From Epiperipatus broadwayi (lineage: Eukaryota; Onychophora; Udeonychophora; Euonychophora; Peripatidae), in NCBI GenBank assembly GCA_028023455.1, contig JAQFVV010000255.1, positions 744,001 to 808,000 on the forward strand: 64,000 nucleotides of DNA, in the 5' to 3' direction. Position numbers and translations under genes: made by a program. This document shows positions 24,949 through 34,809 of the stretch, in pieces; the first letter of the stretch is position 1, and every line of letters starts with the position of its first letter. The notes beneath the pieces are model-generated. The model saw nothing but the letters and a program-made list of their open reading frames with translations. It had not been told where the DNA came from and did no database searches.

Positions 24949-25332
24949 AATGAGATTAAAAACCAACCAGTAACCATCTAAACATTCACAATAAAGATAG
25001 TAATCAATATTTTTCACTGCTGTCAAGGCAACCTTTTCATCTTTTAATAGCAAGAATGGAAATCCACTCTTACTAATAGTCCATTGAATATATATGGACA
25101 CTTAAAGATTGCAACTTTACCACAGAGAATGAAATATTGATACAATGAAGTTTAAATAAACCTCTTTAAACATGAAATAAACATGTCAATATAATGCAGA
25201 CTAATAAATAGTCAATTATAACATTACAAACTGCAATACTTTTAAATTTCTCATGTATTATTTAAATAATAAGTGAAATAATGTTTAAAGCTAAATGGGA
25301 TAATGATATAATTAGAAACCAACCACTAACTA
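24949..25332 (+). repeat. family F element, left part (unit about 356 bp)
   Basis: A unit starting AACCAACCAGTAACC at 24961 restarts as AACCAACCACTAAC at 25317. The second unit is interrupted at 25332 by the HHR-B array and continues at 27331. No ribozyme core was found. An inverted unit lies at 27500-27850. Confidence 0.8.
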
Positions 25333-25479
25333 GTCAAAATAAAAGTCATAGATCATTTCATAGATCACATGACCCTATCTCTTAAGCTTGTAAGTTATAA
25401 ACAGTGAGGATTGCCAATTCCTCTACAAGCTTTATGATAAATGCTTAGCCAGAGCCAGCACTTAAAATATCTCTGTCAG

Positions 25480-25549
25480 GAACCCCTCCCCAACCCCTGA
25501 CCATGGTTTCGTGCTTTGGCACTCCTCAGAGAGGTGTCAGGGTAGGTTC
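25480..25549 (-). ncRNA. type I hammerhead ribozyme, HHR-B inverted unit, intact
   Basis: Minus strand: ACCTCT, CTGAGGA, stem II GTGC-CAAA-GCAC, GAAA, stem III ACC-AT-GGT, GUC site, AGGGGT pairing with ACCTCT. GAACC pairs with GGTTC as outer stem I. All core residues are intact. Confidence 0.9.
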
Positions 25550-25932
25550 AGACACTAGATCTAAAAACACCAACCCAAAGCTAAGCACTTAGCTAAAAGT
25601 TATCTATTGAGTGGAAAGCTTGTAGAGGAATTGGCAATCCTCACTGTTTATAACTTACAAGCTTAAGAGATAGGGTCATGTGATCTATGAAATGATCTAT
25701 GACTTTTATTTTGACTATTTATAGTCTCTGCCAAAAAGTCTTATGCAATTTTATATTGCTATGACTACTACTATGTGGCATGGCTGAAGGTCTATCAGCC
25801 CCATATAGCTATTTGAGTTGGATAGCTGGGTTTGAAGTCATGTACATGTCTGAAAATTTCAGATTTTCCACTCAATAGATAACTTTTAGCTAAGTGCTTA
25901 GCTTTGGGTTGGTGTTTTTAGATCTAGTGTCT

Positions 25933-26003
25933 GAACCTACCCTGACACCTCTCTGAGGAGTGCCAAAGCACGAAACCATGGTCAGGGGTTTGGGGAGGGG
26001 TTC
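25933..26003 (+). ncRNA. type I hammerhead ribozyme, HHR-B direct unit 1, intact
   Basis: CTGAGGA 25953-25959, GTGC-CAAA-GCAC 25960-25971, GAAA 25972-25975, stem III ACC-AT-GGT, cleavage after C25983. Inner stem I is 25947-25952 with 25984-25989 (six pairs, one G-U); outer GAACC with GGTTC. This is the cleanest ribozyme in the window. Confidence 0.92.
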
Positions 26004-26342
26004 TGACAGAGATATTTTAAGTGTGGTCTGGCTAGCATTATCATAAAGCTGTAGAGGAATTGGCATCCTCACTGTTTTACTTACAGCAGAGATAGGGTCA
26101 TGTGATCTATGAAATGATCTATGTTTATTTGACTACTTATAGTCTCTGCAAAAGTCTTATGATTTTATATTGCTATGACTACTACTATGTGGATGGTGAA
26201 GATCTATCAGCCCCATATAGCTATTTGAGTTGGATAGCTGGGTTTGAAGACATGTACATGTCTGAAAATTTCAGATTTTCCACTCAATAGATAACTTTAG
26301 CTAAGTGTTAGCTTTGGGTTGGTGTTTTTAGATCTAGTGTCT

Positions 26343-26409
26343 GAACCTCCCTGCACCTCTCTGAGGAGTGCAAAGCACGAACATGGTCAGGGGTTTGGGG
26401 AGGGGTTCC
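26343..26409 (+). ncRNA. hammerhead ribozyme, HHR-B direct unit 2, with small deletions
   Basis: CTGAGGA at 26361 and stem II GTGC-AAA-GCAC are present, but the following GAAACC has become GAAC, and stem I has lost bases. Confidence 0.7.
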
Positions 26410-26760
26410 TGACAGAGATATTTTAAGTGCTGGCTCTGGCTAAGCATTTATCATAAAGCTTGTAGAGGAATTGGCAATCCTCCTGTTTATAACTTACAAG
26501 CAAGAGATAGGGTCATGTGATCTATGAAATGATCTATGACTTTTATTTTGACTATTTATAGTCTCTGCCAAAAAGTCTTATGCAATTTTATATTGCTATG
26601 AACTACTATGTGGATGGCTGAAGATCTATCAGCCCCATATAGCTATTTGAGTTGGATAGTGGGTTTGAAGAATGTACATGTCTGAAAATTTCAGATTTTC
26701 CACTCAATAGATAACTTTAGCTAAGTGTTAGTTTGGGTTGGTGTTTTTAGATCTAGTGTC

Positions 26761-26828
26761 TGAACCTACCCTGACCTCTCTGAGGAGGCAAGCAAAACCA
26801 TGGTCAGGGGTTTGGGGGAGGGGTTCCT
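26761..26828 (+). ncRNA. hammerhead ribozyme, HHR-B direct unit 3, decayed
   Basis: CTGAGGA is kept at 26780, but stem II and the GAAA segment are reduced to GGCAAGCAAAACC. CCATGGTC and stem I remain. Confidence 0.65.
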
Positions 26829-27183
26829 GACAGAGATATTTTAAGTGCTGGTCTGCTAACATTTATCATAAAGCTTGTAGAGGAATTGGCAATCCTCACT
26901 GTTTATAACTTAAAGCTTAAGAGATAGGGTCATGTGATCTATGAAATGATCTATGACTTTTATTTTGACTATTTATAGTCTCTGCCAAAAAGTCTTATGA
27001 ATTTTATATTGTATGACTACTACTATGTGGTATGGCTGAAGATCTATCAGCCCCATATAGCTATTTGAGTTGGATAGCTGGGTTTGAAGACATGTACATG
27101 TCTGAAAATTTCAGATTTTCCACTCAATAGATAACTTTAGCTAAGTGCTTAGCTTTGGGTTGGTGTTTTTAGATCTAGTGTCT

Positions 27184-27250
27184 GAACCTACCCTAACCTC
27201 TCTGAGGAGTCAAAGCACGAAACATGGTCAGGGGTTTGGGGAGGGGTTCT
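27184..27250 (+). ncRNA. hammerhead ribozyme, HHR-B direct unit 4, small deletions
   Basis: CTGAGGA 27202-27208, stem II GT-CAAA-GCAC with two bases lost, GAAA intact, then CATGGTC (one C lost from stem III). Confidence 0.72.
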
Positions 27251-27330
27251 GACAGAGATATTTTAAGTGTGGTCTGGCTAAGCATTTATCATAAAGTTGT
27301 AGAGGAATTGAATCTTTCAACCACTAACTA

Positions 27331-27850
27331 TTTTAATATCCACAATAAAGATAGTAATCAATATTTCTCACTGTTGTCAAGGCAACCTTCTCACCTTTTA
27401 ATAGCAACAATGGAAATCCACTCTTACAAATGGTCCATTAAAAATATATGGACACTTAAAAATTGCAACTTGACCACAGAGAATGAAATAATACATGAGC
27501 AATTTTAAAAGTATTGCAGTTTATAATGTTGTAATTGACTATTTATTAGTCTGCATTACATTGACATATTTATTTCATGTTTAAAGAGTTTCATTTAAAC
27601 TTCATTGTATCAATATTTCATTCTCTGTGGTCAAGTTCCAATCTTTAAGTGTCCATATATATTCAATGGACCATTAGTAAGAGTGGATTTCCATTGTTAT
27701 TATTAAAAGGTGAGAAGCTTGCCTTGTCAGTAGTGAGAAATATTGATTACTATCTTTATTGTGAATGTTTATGTGGTTACTGGTTGGTTACTAATTACAT
27801 CATTATCCCATTTAGCTTTAAGCATTATTTCACTTATTAAATGAGATTAT
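27331..27850. repeat. family F element, right part: remainder of unit 2 and an inverted unit
   Basis: 27331-27500 continues the unit interrupted at 25332 (CACAATAAAGATAGTAATCA). From about 27500 the sequence is the reverse complement of the unit, ending near 27850. The element therefore also combines direct and inverted units. Confidence 0.8.
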
Positions 27851-29050
27851 ATTACCCTAAGATACCCTTATTTTATTTTATGAACCATATTATTTAAATT
27901 TATTTTGATAATGAAGAAATCATATTCAAAAGATGAATCTTTAATAGCATAGGTTTTCAAAAAAGGAATTTAAATGTAACCTCAATGGTATATATTCACA
28001 ATATTAAGAATCTTTTATTTATGCTAGAGTGAGTTGAGATTACTCATCCTCTTGAGTTATTAATAATGTTGCTTCATATTTTCATAAAAGTTTGTTATAA
28101 TACTTACTTCTATGTATCTTTTCATTGTAGCATATGGCATTTATTGTATAAACCCACTGAGCTTAGCTATATATTTCCTGAAACTTTTAGCTTATATGTT
28201 GTGCAGAATTGTTGTTACCCCTGAGTGTTGTTCATTTCATTAATTCATTTTTCATGGGTTACAATTTGGCTTGCTCAACTTGTCAGTGTTTGATTAGTTG
28301 GAAGAGTCAACTAATCTGAGTGCTTCTTTTTCTCTCTTTCTGCTATCTTTACAGGTTATAATATATATTGTTGCTATTTTTGAAACATCTTTGAACAACC
28401 TGATTTAATCAACTATTGATGTATTGATCATAAAGAAAAATTACAATTCAACTATCAATGTTGGTGAAGGTATTCTTTATTCATCACATTTAATATTTTT
28501 GTTTCAAATCATTTAAAATAATTGATTTGTTTTAGCAAGAATTTAATCCTTTCATAAAAAAAACCCAAATATTTTTTAAAACATTAAGCATTCTAAACTA
28601 TAGTAGTCTTATTAAAAAAAATCTAAATATGTATTAAAAGATATTTGTCAAATTATATGGTTGTCATTTTATGAAAGGTAGATAAAAAAGAATATAAGAT
28701 AGGTTGATATATTCTTTTGTTGTGTTTAATTGTTTTAAAATATATGACTAATTGTATCAAATTTATTTTATAATATGGCAGAACTTGTAGGTGGACTTAC
28801 AGGATGTTAAATAAGATAAAATTTGTAGTATGTTCATTATTAGAATAAGTATAATTAAATATAAAGCAATGGAAATAAAAGTTAAGGTGTTAGACAGGAA
28901 ATTATATAATAAATCAGTGCTCTTTAAATTTAGATAGCTGGTTATTTGATAGATAAATTAGTAAATGTGGTTTTAATTTCTCCTTATTTGTAATAATAAA
29001 AATACTTAATTGTAAATATTAGAGAAAAAAGAATATAGTTAATAATAAAT
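27851..29050. other. no gene seen
   Basis: AT-rich DNA without recognisable coding or repeat structure. Confidence 0.55.
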
Positions 29051-29052
29051 TT

Positions 29053-29093
29053 GGCTGAACGTTTTCGAGGAACCGTGCCTCATACTCATAGCC
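29053..29093 (-). ncRNA. hammerhead-like motif at the 3' end of PLE-3 (variant core)
   Basis: Minus strand: GGCT, then ATGAGTA in the place of CUGANGA, GAGG-CACGGTT-CCTC as stem II, GAAA, AACGTT as minimal stem III, C as cleavage base, AGCC pairing with GGCT. Two invariant positions differ (C3 and G8), so activity is doubtful. Confidence 0.45.
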
Positions 29094-29146
29094 TTAGTGA
29101 AAATGTACTTAATATATGTAAATGAGAATATTCAAATGAGTTACTG

Positions 29147-29566
29147 TTACGTAGCCCATTTTTTCGAGATGTCGAAGCACGTGTCTCTTCTGTTGATTGC
29201 ATGGATGTCTCTGTTAATGTAGAATGCCTCCTTTATTTTTCTCCTGTAGTCGTTTGGTTCTGAGCATAAAATAACGGTGTTAGCGGGTATGAAATTGTGC
29301 CCTGATTGTTTAGTATGTTCAAAAAATGCAGAAGATGTACTGCTGTTCGTTTGGGCTCTGTTGAAGGTGTACCGATGTTGAGCCAATTTGGTGTTAATTG
29401 TGGCTTTCGTTTCACCATAATATGTGGTGTGGCATCTGGCTTGGGGGCAGGAAATGGAGTACACCACATGTGGGGTGAGCACTGGATCAATGTAGTCTTT
29501 GGAATTATTGATCAACCTATTAGTGTTGGGTGGAGTTCTGAATATTATGCTGAATTTGTTGCTCAA
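29147..29566 (-). pseudogene. PLE-3: GIY-YIG endonuclease C-terminal part of a Penelope-like element
   Basis: A 139-residue frame reads TNRLINNSKDYIDPVLTPH, then VYSISCPQARCHTTYYGET, then TKLAQHRYTFNRAQ, FFEHTKQSGHNF and RRKIKEAFYINR. This is the GIY-YIG endonuclease that sits after the reverse transcriptase in Penelope-type elements; in the cell it would nick target DNA during retrotransposition. It is the best preserved endonuclease in the window and lacks internal stops, but no reverse transcriptase is found upstream (beyond 29580), so it is a 5'-truncated insertion. The 3' flank holds the hammerhead-like motif at 29053-29093. It is most similar to the relic at 4.7-5.8 kb. Confidence 0.85.
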
Positions 29567-29580
29567 GGTTTTCGTTAGTT

Positions 29581-30540
29581 TGCTGGATTAGTAAAATAAT
29601 AATAAAGAATGAGAATGATATCAGCAACGGCTGAAAAGGCTGGAAAATTTTATCATCTTGTGAAATTAAATTTAAGAAAGATAATGTTTGAGATTATTAT
29701 TTGTAAATTTTATTTTATATGGATCACGCATTATAGGGGGAAAGATTAGTTGTTAAAATATGGATTGCGACAATAATAGATAAAATCATTTGCAAAAATT
29801 TGATGAGAAATATAGAAGTGTTGAAAGGTGAAAGAAAAGTATTATTTAATTTTTAAAAAATTAAAAAAAAGGATGAGATTATTTATATTGTAAGAAGTGA
29901 AAAAATGATGATAGAACTTATTGCAGAATTAAAATGAGGAATCGAAGCAGAAAGAAGACAAAAGATCTTAACAAATTAGATATCTATGGAATATGAGCAT
30001 TTAAATGTTTACAATGCAATACGTATTCAGAATTTAAATAAATGTGTTAAATCGTATCATTTAATAATTAATAATTCTATAAATTCTTCTTCATTACTAA
30101 TTGCAAACGCATTCTGCTCATGTTCTATTAATTAACTAAACAATTTTATTTTTTTAAAAAAAAAATTACATATATTTAATAAGTTATAAAATAAATATTT
30201 TTAATTATTTTTTTAAAACTTGTGAAAAAATTTAATTATTAAGTTTTTAAAACACATTGAAAGTGAATTTTAAATTTAATTGTGAAGTTGAATGACTTCA
30301 AAGTTTTCTTAGTTTTTTTTTTGTTTTCAATAATTCTTTTAAAACAATGGTTCCCATCTTTCAACGTCTGAGAACTGTTTGCCAATTATTCATTATCAAT
30401 AACCTGATTTTATTTATTGAATTCCATTTTAAAATAGTTAAACAATGACAATACTATATATATATTTAAGAAAACTGTATTGAAAGTATTCCTTTCAAAA
30501 TTTTATAGTTTTTTAATATTTTTTTTTTCTCATGTGTCAT
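29581..30540. other. no gene seen
   Basis: AT-rich, many A and T runs; nothing recognised. Confidence 0.55.
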
Positions 30541-30545
30541 AGCAT

Positions 30546-30620
30546 CAGCCGGGAAGCGAACCCGCTAACTCGGGACAACTGCTTGTAAAGCAGCCGTCGC
30601 TGACCTCTCGACCACCAATC
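30546..30620 (-). repeat. tRNA-derived SINE head (TAC anticodon, long variable arm)
   Basis: Minus strand: TGGTCGAGAGG as A box, anticodon stem GCTGC-TTTACAA-GCAGT, a long variable arm, and T arm CGGG-TTCGCTT-CCCG as B box. It is followed by GCTATGACACATGAAAA. A second, damaged copy at 33.15 kb has the same tail, so this is a repeat family rather than a working tRNA gene. Confidence 0.7.
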
Positions 30621-30956
30621 CTTGAAAAGTTTTTTAATATTTTTATTCGCGCATTTCTCATCTCCTCTCTACTGTATCATATGTATTTACCAACACAGAA
30701 ACTCTAACCACTCTTTCTTACTCGGCATACATTTTATATGTCAAATGATCTAAAGATATCAAACACCTGAAACATCGTGGCCATGTTGATAGTTTAATAT
30801 ACTTTATTACATCACTATCTTACGTGAAACGAATTGGTTTATTTATATATATAATGTCATAAAATATATACCAGTGAAGTAATCTCTAATACAATTTTAT
30901 TTTTATTAAAATCAATTTTGACTACGACATCCTATCATGGGTTTTATTGTCTTGTG

Positions 30957-31025
30957 CGGTTTGGCCTAGCGATAGAGCGTCCGACTTGAGTCGGGAGTTT
31001 CCAGAATCGATCTGGCGCTCTAACT
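30957..31025 (+). repeat. tRNA-like sequence (TGA anticodon-like), probably a SINE head
   Basis: TTGGCCTAGCGATAGAGCG resembles an A box and D arm, CCGAC-TTGA-GTCGG an anticodon stem with shortened loop, and CCAGAATCGATCTGG a T arm. The acceptor stem is not convincing. Confidence 0.55.
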
Positions 31026-31587
31026 TCTTATGAACTCCCAAGTAATAAAGCCGTTGCCTTTTTATATATGTTGTATTAATAGTTAATGGAAAGTAAAATA
31101 AAACAAAATATCTGAATGCACTTAATTTTTTGTTAAAATGGCAAAGTATAAAAAATATAGATAACTCAATCAGGCATATTAATTTATTTACTTTATTAGA
31201 AAAAATAAGTTTTAAGTATAATAAAAAAATATTTATATTTTTTTCATAATTTTATAAATATAATAGAAATTAATCTCAATAATTAAACTAATAAATTTTA
31301 TAAAAGTAGAAATGATTCTCATATAAAACTCCAATATTTATTATTCAAAGCACTAAATGCAATTTTGATACATTATAAAGACTTTTTTGCTGCTTTGAAT
31401 AATAAGTATTCTTGTTCCATAAGAAAAGCATTTCTATTAATACTAAAAATTAATCATTTTACAATATATTTTCTAATTATTATTTAATTAGAAAGGATTT
31501 GAACTTAGACTTTCAAGGTCCCTACATCTATTCGAGTTATATAACCAAGACACATACCCACATATATGTGAAAAAGATAAATAAACT

Positions 31588-31629
31588 CCAATATTCATAT
31601 TTCATGCTGAAACAGCACTCATCAGTTGG
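31588..31629 (-). ncRNA. type I hammerhead ribozyme in HHR-E
   Basis: Minus strand: CCAA, CTGATGA, stem II GTGCT-GTTTC-AGCAT, GAAA, stem III A-U and U-A around ATGA, cleavage after AUA, TTGG pairing with CCAA. GATAA with TTATC can form the outer stem. The core is intact. Confidence 0.85.
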
Positions 31630-31641
31630 TCCAGATTATCA

Positions 31642-31646
<5 letters not shown>

Positions 31647-31690
<44 letters not shown>
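31647..31690. repeat. (AT)n microsatellite inside HHR-E
   Basis: Pure AT dinucleotide tract next to the ribozyme; the other HHR-E copies have (AT)n or its remnant at the same place. Confidence 0.95.
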
Positions 31691-31692
<2 letters not shown>

Positions 31693-32325
31693 AAACCATA
31701 AAACAATACAGTACTAGATTAAATTCAAAATTTTACCAAAATCCTTACACAACCATGGTTTCATCTGCTACAAATAGACCTTCTCAAGTGAAAATCAACC
31801 TAAAGGAAAACATATATATATATACAAACAAACAAACCTTCCCATAATTCATTTCAAACTCCACCTTCCCTTAATATCAAAAGAAGTCTTCATAAGATTG
31901 ATAACCTCAGAATCAAGGAGTTTTATCATCAAAGTCTCCTTTATTCTTCTTTTTAACTCATTTATATATATATATATAGTGCTCAGTTTATATTAAGACA
32001 GCAAATTTTCAAACTTTAATGCAAAGGCTTCAATTTTCTCCATCCTCCAACTTTTCAGCCATCCATGTCATTGAAAATCTGTTGATGAATGCTCAAAGCC
32101 CTTGTTGATGCCAATATTATTGTTATACTTTCTAGAATTGATTTTTGGCTTAATAATGTCAGTAAAAAATATTCTCAGCCTTACCATTTGACTATGGTGC
32201 TTTAACATTCTATGACCTCATAAGCAAATAATTATAACTTTTCTGCCTTTATAAACCGTTTGCTAAAGTAGCATAATCAAAAGATTGTTATTTATCTAAA
32301 AGATAACATCTAATTAATACAGACA

Positions 32326-32668
32326 ATTCATCATCATCATCATCATCAACCATTATCTATTTGCTGCAGGATGAAGGTCTTTCTAAGTTCAATCCATCTC
32401 CTCCAATCTTTAGCTTCTCTTTTCCACATCACCCTGCACACTTTCTTATTTCATCCATCCATCTCACATGTGATCTCTTTCTGGGTCTTTTACAATCTCT
32501 TGGAATCCAGTCTAAGATTTCAGTTGTCCATCTATTATCATCTCTTCTAGCAATATGTCCAGCCCAACTCCACTTCAGTCTTTTAATTTTTTCAATGAGA
32601 TCAGTAACACCTGTTTGTTCTCTTACCCACATATTGCGTTTTCAATCTCTTCTTGTTACTCCTAACAT
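32326..32668 (-). pseudogene. RTE copy R3, 3' end only
   Basis: Ends (on the minus strand) in a (GAT)n tail at 32326-32348, the type of short-repeat tail seen in RTE elements. The minus frame at 32429-32632 gives VWVREQTGVTDLIEKIK, then WSWAGHIARRDDNRWTTEIL and HVRWMDEIRKCAG, the conserved C-terminus of this RTE family. 5'-truncated. Confidence 0.88.
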
Positions 32669-33147
32669 ACAATTAAAATAATTTATATGCTCATTCAGGT
32701 TAAGGGTAAATTTGTCTGATCATTAAATATTATCAATAAAATTCCAATTTCTGTAATCTTCATTTTAAATAAATAACTTTTATTATCTATTAGCATCATA
32801 CAAATTCTGTAATTCATTGGCAGTATATATTTTTTTGTTTCATTTTAATAAAAAAGGACAATTCTTTTACATCATCTTTTATTCATTTATACATTTTTTC
32901 TAAAATATATTCTTTATTTATATATAAAAGGGGTTGCTAGCAAAAGTGCATCTATCTGCCATCTCATAACCTAGAACTCAAATTCAGTATAAATGAAATT
33001 ATTTTCAAGAAGTTTATGCCTTTTTTCTCAGATAGTTAGTCTATAAACAATTGGTTGATAAATGAGTATTTAAGATGAAATACCAGCATTATCTTCTTCT
33101 TTACTGTTTCTCTGCTAGAGTGGCTTTTTATTTTCATGTGTCATAGC

Positions 33148-33210
33148 ATTGGCTGGGAAGCGAACCCGCTATCCCAGGACAACTGCTTGTAAAGCAGCTG
33201 TCACTGACCT
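33148..33210 (-). repeat. tRNA-derived SINE head, damaged copy
   Basis: Same family as 30546-30620: TCATAGCAT then GGGAAGCGAACCCGCTA and ACTGCTTGTAAAGCAG. The D-arm end is lost. The AT-rich DNA from 32669 to 33147 and from 33211 to 33518 shows nothing else. Confidence 0.65.
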
Positions 33211-33576
33211 GAGTTACTTTCAATATTGATCGTTTGTATGCTTGTGTTTTTGACAGTAAATACATATAATATAAACTAATTAAAAATAATGTTCCAATCT
33301 TCATTTTTTTTAAAAAAAAACTATTTTTTACTGTTGACTAAATCAAAAAAATTAATATGAAAATTAAACATCATTACTTAACTTCTGATTATAGTCTTTT
33401 TCAAGGATATAAACAAATACAAACCATTGATATAAAACTATAAAATGTCTAAAAATATGGAAATATATATATATATGTAGTAAATAAAGTTTGATATCTG
33501 TATTCGTTTCACAATATATGTAATATACAAATCAATATATATATATATCAAAATACAGTACAATTTATATAAATTA

Positions 33577-33641
33577 TATTCTTTTAGAAGTACTTTCGAC
33601 TATACACTTTGTAGTCTTTATCAACTATATAACGTTGAATA
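33577..33641 (-). ncRNA. hammerhead-like ribozyme in PLE-2 3' arm (two core changes)
   Basis: Minus strand: TATTC, TTGATAA (for CUGAUGA), stem II GACTA with TAGTC, GAAA, AGTACTT as minimal stem III and cleavage triplet, then CTA (pairs with TAG before the core) and GAATA (pairs with TATTC). C3-to-U and G8-to-A should reduce or stop cleavage. Confidence 0.6.
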
Positions 33642-34525
33642 ATCAAAACGAGACAACCCTTAACAATACCCATAGTTCAATTCAGATTTCCCACAATTCT
33701 GTTATCTTAACATTTGATGACTGGTGATTCATTAACATTTGACAATTTCTTGAAATCAACATAGCCTCTTTTATTTTACGTTTATTATGACAACGTTCAA
33801 TTTGAATAATTTTCATATTTTTATAATCAAATTTAAATCCATATTGACAAGATTTATTATGATCAAATATAACAAATGATGAAGGTTTATTTACATCTGT
33901 TCCAGATTGTTTCTCTTTTTGAATTCTATTATATAAAAGCATATGTTCTTTTATTCTCTTCTCAAATGTACACTTAGATTCACCAATGTATTGTACGCCG
34001 CATCCACATATCAATCTATATATAATAGAATTTTGATTAAACTTTGAATTTTGAATTTTAGAATTATTAAGCAATCTATTTATGTTATTTGTAGAGAAAA
34101 AAGCAATATGACACAAGCCATTATAAATTTTCCTAATAAACTTGACCTGCTCATCTGATATAAATGGCATTGAAATCCATTTCATTTTGATATTTTTATT
34201 TTTAATTTTATTATAGTGTTGATTTCTTTTAAATCCTTTAATAATATTAGCAATAGCATTTTTATAATAACCAATTTTCAACAAGTCATTAACAAATAAA
34301 TGTACATTTTTAATTTTATCACTAGAATATTTAAATTTGATTATAAAAATATGAAAATTATTCAAATTGAACATTGTCATAATAAACGTAAAATAAAAGA
34401 GGCTATGTTGATTTCAAGAAATCGTCAAATGTTAATGAATTGCCAGTCATCAAATGTTAAGATAACAGAATTGTGGGAAATCTGAATTGAACTATGGGTA
34501 TTGTTAAGGGTTGTCTCGTTTTGAT

Positions 34526-34590
34526 TATTCAACGTTATATAGTTGATAAAGACTACAAAGTGTATAGTCGAAAGTACTTCTAAAAGAATA
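34526..34590 (+). ncRNA. hammerhead-like ribozyme in PLE-2 inverted arm
   Basis: Same motif as 33577-33641 on the plus strand: TATTC 34526-34530, TTGATAA 34543-34549, GAAA 34570-34573, GAATA 34586-34590. It carries the same two core substitutions, so they predate or were copied with the inversion. Confidence 0.6.
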
Positions 34591-34635
34591 TAATTTATAT
34601 AAATTGTACATTATTTTGATATATATATTGATTTG

Positions 34636-34643
<8 letters not shown>

Positions 34644-34698
<55 letters not shown>
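34644..34698. repeat. (AT)n microsatellite
   Basis: Pure AT tract directly at the PLE-2 boundary. Confidence 0.95.
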
Positions 34699-34700
<2 letters not shown>

Positions 34701-34809
34701 TTCGATATTACATATCTAAAAATAAAATGATATAAATCATTAAAGCATCACATAATTATCTTTTCTTATGCTTACACTAGCTGTTAAAATAGTAGCAAAA
34801 ATTTTCTTC

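Larger units (their letters stand above)
25320..27330 (+). mobile_element. HHR-B: tandem hammerhead-ribozyme array (retrozyme-like), inverted partial unit plus about four direct units
   Basis: An inverted partial unit (about 25335-25616) is followed by direct units with ribozyme cores at 25953, 26361, 26780 and 27202, giving periods of 408, 419 and 422 bp. Each unit carries the same landmarks: AGAGATAGGGTCATGTGATC, ATGTACATGTCTGAAAATTT, GCTTTGGGTTGGTGTTTTTA and the hammerhead. The array is flanked by an exact 13-bp repeat, CAACCACTAACTA (25320-25332 and 27318-27330), and interrupts a family F unit, so it inserted as a block. No protein is encoded. The middle units carry many single-base deletions relative to the inverted unit and the first direct unit. 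Confidence 0.85.
31490..32120 (-). mobile_element. HHR-E: tRNA-like SINE with hammerhead ribozyme, copy at 31.5 kb
   Basis: Read on the minus strand, the order is: CTTAATATAAACTGAGCACT near 31975-32000, an (AT)n tract, the hammerhead (31588-31629), AAGTCTAAGTTCAAATCC near 31495-31512 (a decayed B box; the 41.9-kb copy has GAGTTCGAACCCC). A stretch at 31695-31960 interrupts the usual order and may be a further insertion. The family recurs at 41.0-41.9 and 60.4-61.2 kb. Confidence 0.7.
33519..34648 (-). mobile_element. PLE-2: Penelope-like element fragment with inverted end repeats of about 320 bp
   Basis: The minus frame (conserved part about 33682-34338) contains WISMPFISDEQVKFIRKIY, NRLLNNSK and the GIY-YIG core IIYRLICGCGVQYIGES, then KRIKEHMLLYNRI. 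Lysine- and asparagine-rich, with a cysteine pair (CGC) before YIG, it resembles PLE-1 rather than PLE-3. The 3' end (33519-33849) is present in inverted orientation at 34328-34648 with few differences, so the first 15-20 codons of the open frame are read from the inverted arm. Both ends lie in (AT)n DNA. Each arm carries a hammerhead-like motif. No reverse transcriptase catalytic block is present, so the copy cannot be autonomous. Confidence 0.8.

Noticed and set aside
25340-27310. CRISPR-like or ordinary satellite interpretation of the tandem array
   Set aside because: Units exceed 400 bp with no spacer/repeat pattern, and conserved hammerhead cores plus a target duplication explain it better.
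29306-29578. 90-residue plus frame and 85-residue minus frame at 29.2-29.6 kb
   Set aside because: They overlap the GIY-YIG frame at 29147-29566, which is the one with family motifs.
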